From contig WELB01000128.1 in NCBI GenBank assembly GCA_009602725.1, positions 352,406 through 366,708 on the forward strand: a stretch of DNA of 14,303 bases, given 5' to 3'. Origin of the DNA: Spirogloea muscicola (lineage: Eukaryota > Streptophyta > Zygnematophyceae > Spirogloeales > Spirogloeaceae). Of this stretch, positions 13,651-14,303 are shown piece after piece (position 1 is the first letter of the stretch; each line of letters opens with the position of its first letter). A program made the translations under genes and the position numbers. A model generated the notes under the pieces. The model saw only the letters and a program-made list of their open reading frames with translations, made no database searches and had not been told where the DNA came from.

Positions 13651-13835
13651 GGGCCTGAGTGGCACTTGTACAGAGGCCTTGTCAGAGGCAAGCACGTAAG
13701 CAGAAGTACATCGCCTGCTGCTGGGCGCGCGCCATTCTTTATAGCTGACCAGCTCAGTACCCACGAGTCAGCACACAGAGGCCGCTAAGTGATGCCCGAC
13801 TACCGGACGGCAAATTGACAAGCCGAGGTGCCAAG
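13651..13835 (+). repeat. Module C, copy 2
   Basis: GGCCTGAGTGG, AGAGGCAAGCACGTAAGC, CGCCTGCTGCTG, AGCTCAGTACCCACGAGTCA, GCACACAGAGGCCGCTAAG and TACCGGACGGCAAATTGACA. The AGCTCAGTACCCACGAGTCA start is shared with module B, so B and C have a common left end. Confidence 0.65.
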
Positions 13836-13910
13836 CCCCTTTGAAAACTGTCCATTCTTTTAACTGGCTGGCCGATTACAGCCATCGCCCGCTACTGGAA
13901 GAGTTCTTCC
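13831..13910 (-). repeat. Module A, minus-strand copy closing the repeat field
   Basis: CCAAGCCCCTTTGAAAACTG, TCCATTCTTT, GGCTGGCC, ACAGCCATCGCCCGCTACTG and GAAGAGTTCTTCC, a near full-length reverse-complement A. Confidence 0.65.
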
Positions 13911-13949
13911 TTGATTGAACATTTTCATTTAGCACTGATACTTTTCTAT

Positions 13950-14303
13950 TAGGGGACGGCGGGTGGGGCGGGCCGGCGGGCCCCGGTCGGCGCCGGGCAC
14001 CGCCGCCACTGGGGGCGGCACATGGGCCGCCACCGGAATTCTCGCCCGCGCCATCCTCGTGTGCGGCATCCCAGCGCGCGGCGCCTCCCGCCCCCGCCCT
14101 GCCGCGCAACGGTCCGGCGGCGGCGGAGCGGCATTCCGGAGCCCGGCCGGTCCTCGCGGCGACGTAATTCTGGATTTCGGTGGGCGGGGCGGCCACAGGG
14201 GGTCGCCCCACCCTGGGCGCAGCAAGGGGGGCGGGGGGGGAGCGGGCCCTGAGGGAGGAGGGGGGTTGCGGGGCGGCCGGGGCTCGCCCGGCGGGCGCGA
14301 GGA
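13950..14303. other. Very GC-rich terminal segment, no supported gene
   Basis: Composition changes sharply from the repeat field to CpG-dense sequence like that at 1-400. Open frames exist on both strands but are simple consequences of the lack of A and T, and none shows a domain. It may be the promoter or first exon of a neighbouring gene. Confidence 0.4.
14226..14255 (+). other. G-quadruplex-type motif
   Basis: Runs of 6, 8, 3 and 3 G's are separated by loops of 1, 3 and 6 bases, with further G runs to about 14281. This meets the usual G3+ N1-7 pattern. Confidence 0.5.

Larger units (their letters stand above)
10831..13910. repeat. Composite field of degenerate repeats (modules A, B, C, both orientations)
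   Basis: About 3 kb built of diverged copies of three modules. Module A (~50-110 bases) has the cores GAGGGCGATGGCTGTG, GGCCAGCCC and GAATGGACAAGGTCC. Module B (~75-205 bases) has the core CGAGTSAGCAGCAAGTC and AGAGGCACCCCGCC. Module C (~140-185 bases) has GCACACAGAGG and ACCGGGCGGCAATTGACAAG. Plus-oriented A is followed by B three times (at 11415, 12891 and 13202), and by C at 12561; both C copies have a minus-oriented A downstream. Copies differ by many substitutions and small indels. No complete ORF, transposase or reverse transcriptase is seen. A non-autonomous mobile element family (SINE- or MITE-like) or old satellite is possible. Confidence 0.75.

Noticed and set aside
10831-13910. CRISPR array
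   Set aside because: Repeats are diverged, vary in length, occur in both orientations and are not evenly spaced; the genome is eukaryotic.
1-14303. Bacterial two-component operon
   Set aside because: The kinase is split by many GT...AG introns with phase-perfect joins, and no second bacterial-type gene is present.

Overview
This window is eukaryotic nuclear DNA of moderate GC. About two thirds of it is one intron-rich plus-strand gene, which I could splice by eye into a single open reading frame. Conserved protein blocks are repeatedly interrupted by introns of 63 to 471 bases with GT...AG ends, and reading phase is kept across every junction. The source looks like a protist or microalga. 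A green (trebouxiophyte-like) alga would suit the short dense introns and the low-complexity insert, but this is a weak guess, and I see no TGTAA poly(A) pentamer just after the stop codon.

Layout: 1-169 is a very GC-rich leader or promoter with upstream ATGs. 170-9571 is a proposed 22-exon gene (4,149 coding bases, 1,382 residues) for a membrane-bound hybrid sensor histidine kinase. Its order is cytoplasmic low-complexity N-terminus, TM1, extracytoplasmic Cache-like sensor, TM2, HAMP, coiled coil, HisKA, HATPase, a degenerate first receiver split by a ~270-residue low-complexity insert, and an intact second receiver. 9572-10830 has no gene I can support. 10831-13910 is a patchwork of degenerate repeats in both orientations, in three modules (A, B, C) that recur in the orders A-B and A-C. 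From about 13950 the sequence becomes very GC-rich again, with a G-quadruplex-type motif at the end.

How the gene product should work: an external ligand binds the Cache-like region between the two membrane segments. HAMP and the coiled coil pass the signal to His590, which is autophosphorylated by the ATPase domain. The phosphate probably moves to Asp1299 of receiver 2 and from there to an unlinked HPt protein. Receiver 1 keeps a candidate phospho-acceptor but has lost one acidic-pocket residue, so it may be structural or regulatory.

The points most worth a second look are the split receiver, a phase-0 cassette-like ORF in intron 17 that resembles a second copy of a receiver segment, an antisense tRNA-like fold in intron 1, and the composite repeat field downstream.
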